Below are positions 63,460-64,000 of a stretch of 64,000 nt of DNA, one piece after another. Where the stretch lies: the NCBI RefSeq assembly GCF_001767295.1, contig NZ_CP014944.1, positions 558,001 through 622,000 on the forward strand. The letters run 5' to 3'. The position numbers and the translations under genes were made by a program. The notes under the pieces are model-generated. The model did no database searches, was not told the origin of the DNA, and saw nothing but the letters and a program-made list of their open reading frames with translations. The stretch is from Colwellia sp. PAMC 20917. GTDB taxonomy: Bacteria; Pseudomonadota; Gammaproteobacteria; Enterobacterales; Alteromonadaceae. Within the stretch, counting starts at the first letter, position 1. Each line of letters opens with the position of its first letter.

Positions 63460-64000
63460 ATCCTACAAGCAAATAATATTACCCAACAATTCGGCGCAAA
63501 ACCTCTTTTTGAAAATATTTCACAAAAATTTGGTGGCGGTAATCGTTACGGTTTAATTGGTGCCAACGGTTGTGGTAAATCAACACTTATAAAAATCTTA
63601 GGTGGTGACTTAGAGCAGACCTCAGGCAATGTAAGCTTAGACCCTAACGAACGTTTGGGTAAATTAAGCCAGGACCAATTTGCCTTTGAGCACTTCAGTG
63701 TTATTGATACCGTTATTATGGGACATACTGAGTTATGGGCGGTAAAAGAAGAACGTGACCGTATTTATGCTTTACCAGAAATGAGTGAAGCCGATGGTAT
63801 GAAAGTAGGCGATTTAGAATCAGAATATGCTGAGATGGACGGTTACAGTGCCGAAGCACGTGCCGGTGAACTATTAATGGGCGTAGGAATTGCTGTTAAC
63901 CAACATTATGGTTTAATGAGCGAAATAGCCCCAGGTTTTAAACTGCGTATCTTGTTAGCACAGGCACTATTCTCAGATCCTGATATTTTATTACTTGATG
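63460..64000 (+). CDS. ABC-F family ATPase (YbiT-like), 3' end outside window; non-canonical start
   Basis: The partial protein begins [20 protein letters not shown], has the Walker A loop [19 protein letters not shown], a Q-loop/linker region ([12 protein letters not shown]), an altered signature segment ([20 protein letters not shown]) and ends at DPDILLLD (Walker B). ABC-F proteins are cytoplasmic, ribosome-associated ATPases. No ATG, GTG or TTG lies in frame between the stop at 63421-63423 and the conserved N-terminus. The codon where ATG is expected is ATC (63460-63462), eight bases after AAGGA. The gene therefore uses a rare start, or the base is a sequencing error. Confidence 0.85.
   Translation, partial: MLQANNITQQFGAKPLFENISQKFGGGNRYGLIGANGCGKSTLIKILGGDLEQTSGNVSLDPNERLGKLSQDQFAFEHFSVIDTVIMGHTELWAVKEERDRIYALPEMSEADGMKVGDLESEYAEMDGYSAEARAGELLMGVGIAVNQHYGLMSEIAPGFKLRILLAQALFSDPDILLLD

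Overview
The window is AT-rich bacterial DNA from a marine gammaproteobacterium, most likely Alteromonadales and Colwelliaceae-like (Colwellia/Thalassotalea). This is inferred from the dnaQ/tRNA-Asp linkage, the DUF5916 outer-membrane proteins, the PEP-CTERM protein, the TonB receptor and the general protein character. No 16S or other marker gene is present, so the genus is a guess.

Layout. (1) 1-17.5 kb is a signalling island. A leftward cluster holds CheR, a giant poly-HAMP hybrid histidine kinase, a frameshifted response regulator, a CheB-CheR-PAS-kinase fusion and a receiver protein. A REC-GGDEF-EAL protein and a PAS kinase run divergently from it, and a further REC-PAS-PAS-kinase-REC-REC hybrid kinase lies beyond. 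No CheA, CheW or MCP is seen, so this looks like a non-classical phosphorelay. (2) 17.6-32.3 kb is an accessory zone: an IS982 remnant with an intact IS256 element nested in it (8-bp target duplication), an IS110 transposase, a truncated glutamate-synthase-like gene, a stand-alone tyrosine recombinase, an IS91-type transposase with a partner integrase, small orphan genes, a PEP-CTERM gene with a sigma-54-type promoter, a reverse-transcriptase remnant, a REP-associated (RAYT-like) transposase with REP-like hairpins, a membrane-protein/winged-helix pair preceded by three palindromes, and a 158-bp MITE-like element. (3) 32.3-38.7 kb is core genome: an acyl-CoA dehydrogenase flanked by two minisatellites, four tandem tRNA-Asp genes, a TIGR03503-like protein, dnaQ fused in frame to a DUF2919 membrane domain, and a DUF599 protein. 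(4) 38.9-48.5 kb holds two tandem DUF5916 outer-membrane proteins, a lipase-like hydrolase with a secreted/anchored neighbour, cysK, and an alpha/beta hydrolase. (5) 48.7-58.2 kb is a kynurenine/2-aminomuconate tryptophan-degradation cluster in near-reverse pathway order: SDR, ALDH, RidA deaminase, 3-hydroxyanthranilate dioxygenase, ACMS decarboxylase, cyclase-type formamidase, kynureninase, kynurenine monooxygenase, tryptophan dioxygenase. (6) 58.3-64 kb holds an M28 peptidase, a TonB-dependent receptor, an alkyltransferase-like protein and the start of an ABC-F ATPase.

How the genes work together. The kyn cluster encodes tryptophan to N-formylkynurenine (TDO), kynurenine (formamidase), 3-hydroxykynurenine (KMO), 3-hydroxyanthranilate (KynU), ACMS (HAAO), 2-aminomuconate semialdehyde (ACMSD), 2-aminomuconate (ALDH), then deamination (RidA). 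Together these allow tryptophan to be used as carbon and nitrogen source. The most striking sequence-level observation is a 171-bp tandem triplication of the ALDH 3' end. Copy 2 differs from copy 1 only at synonymous positions, and copy 3 differs only by three in-frame stop codons. Other items worth attention are the RAYT/REP hairpin array, the roughly 20-module HAMP chain, the DUF2919-DnaQ fusion across an A7 run, the sigma-54 promoter at the PEP-CTERM gene, the palindrome triplet at 30.2 kb and the MITE at 31.6 kb.
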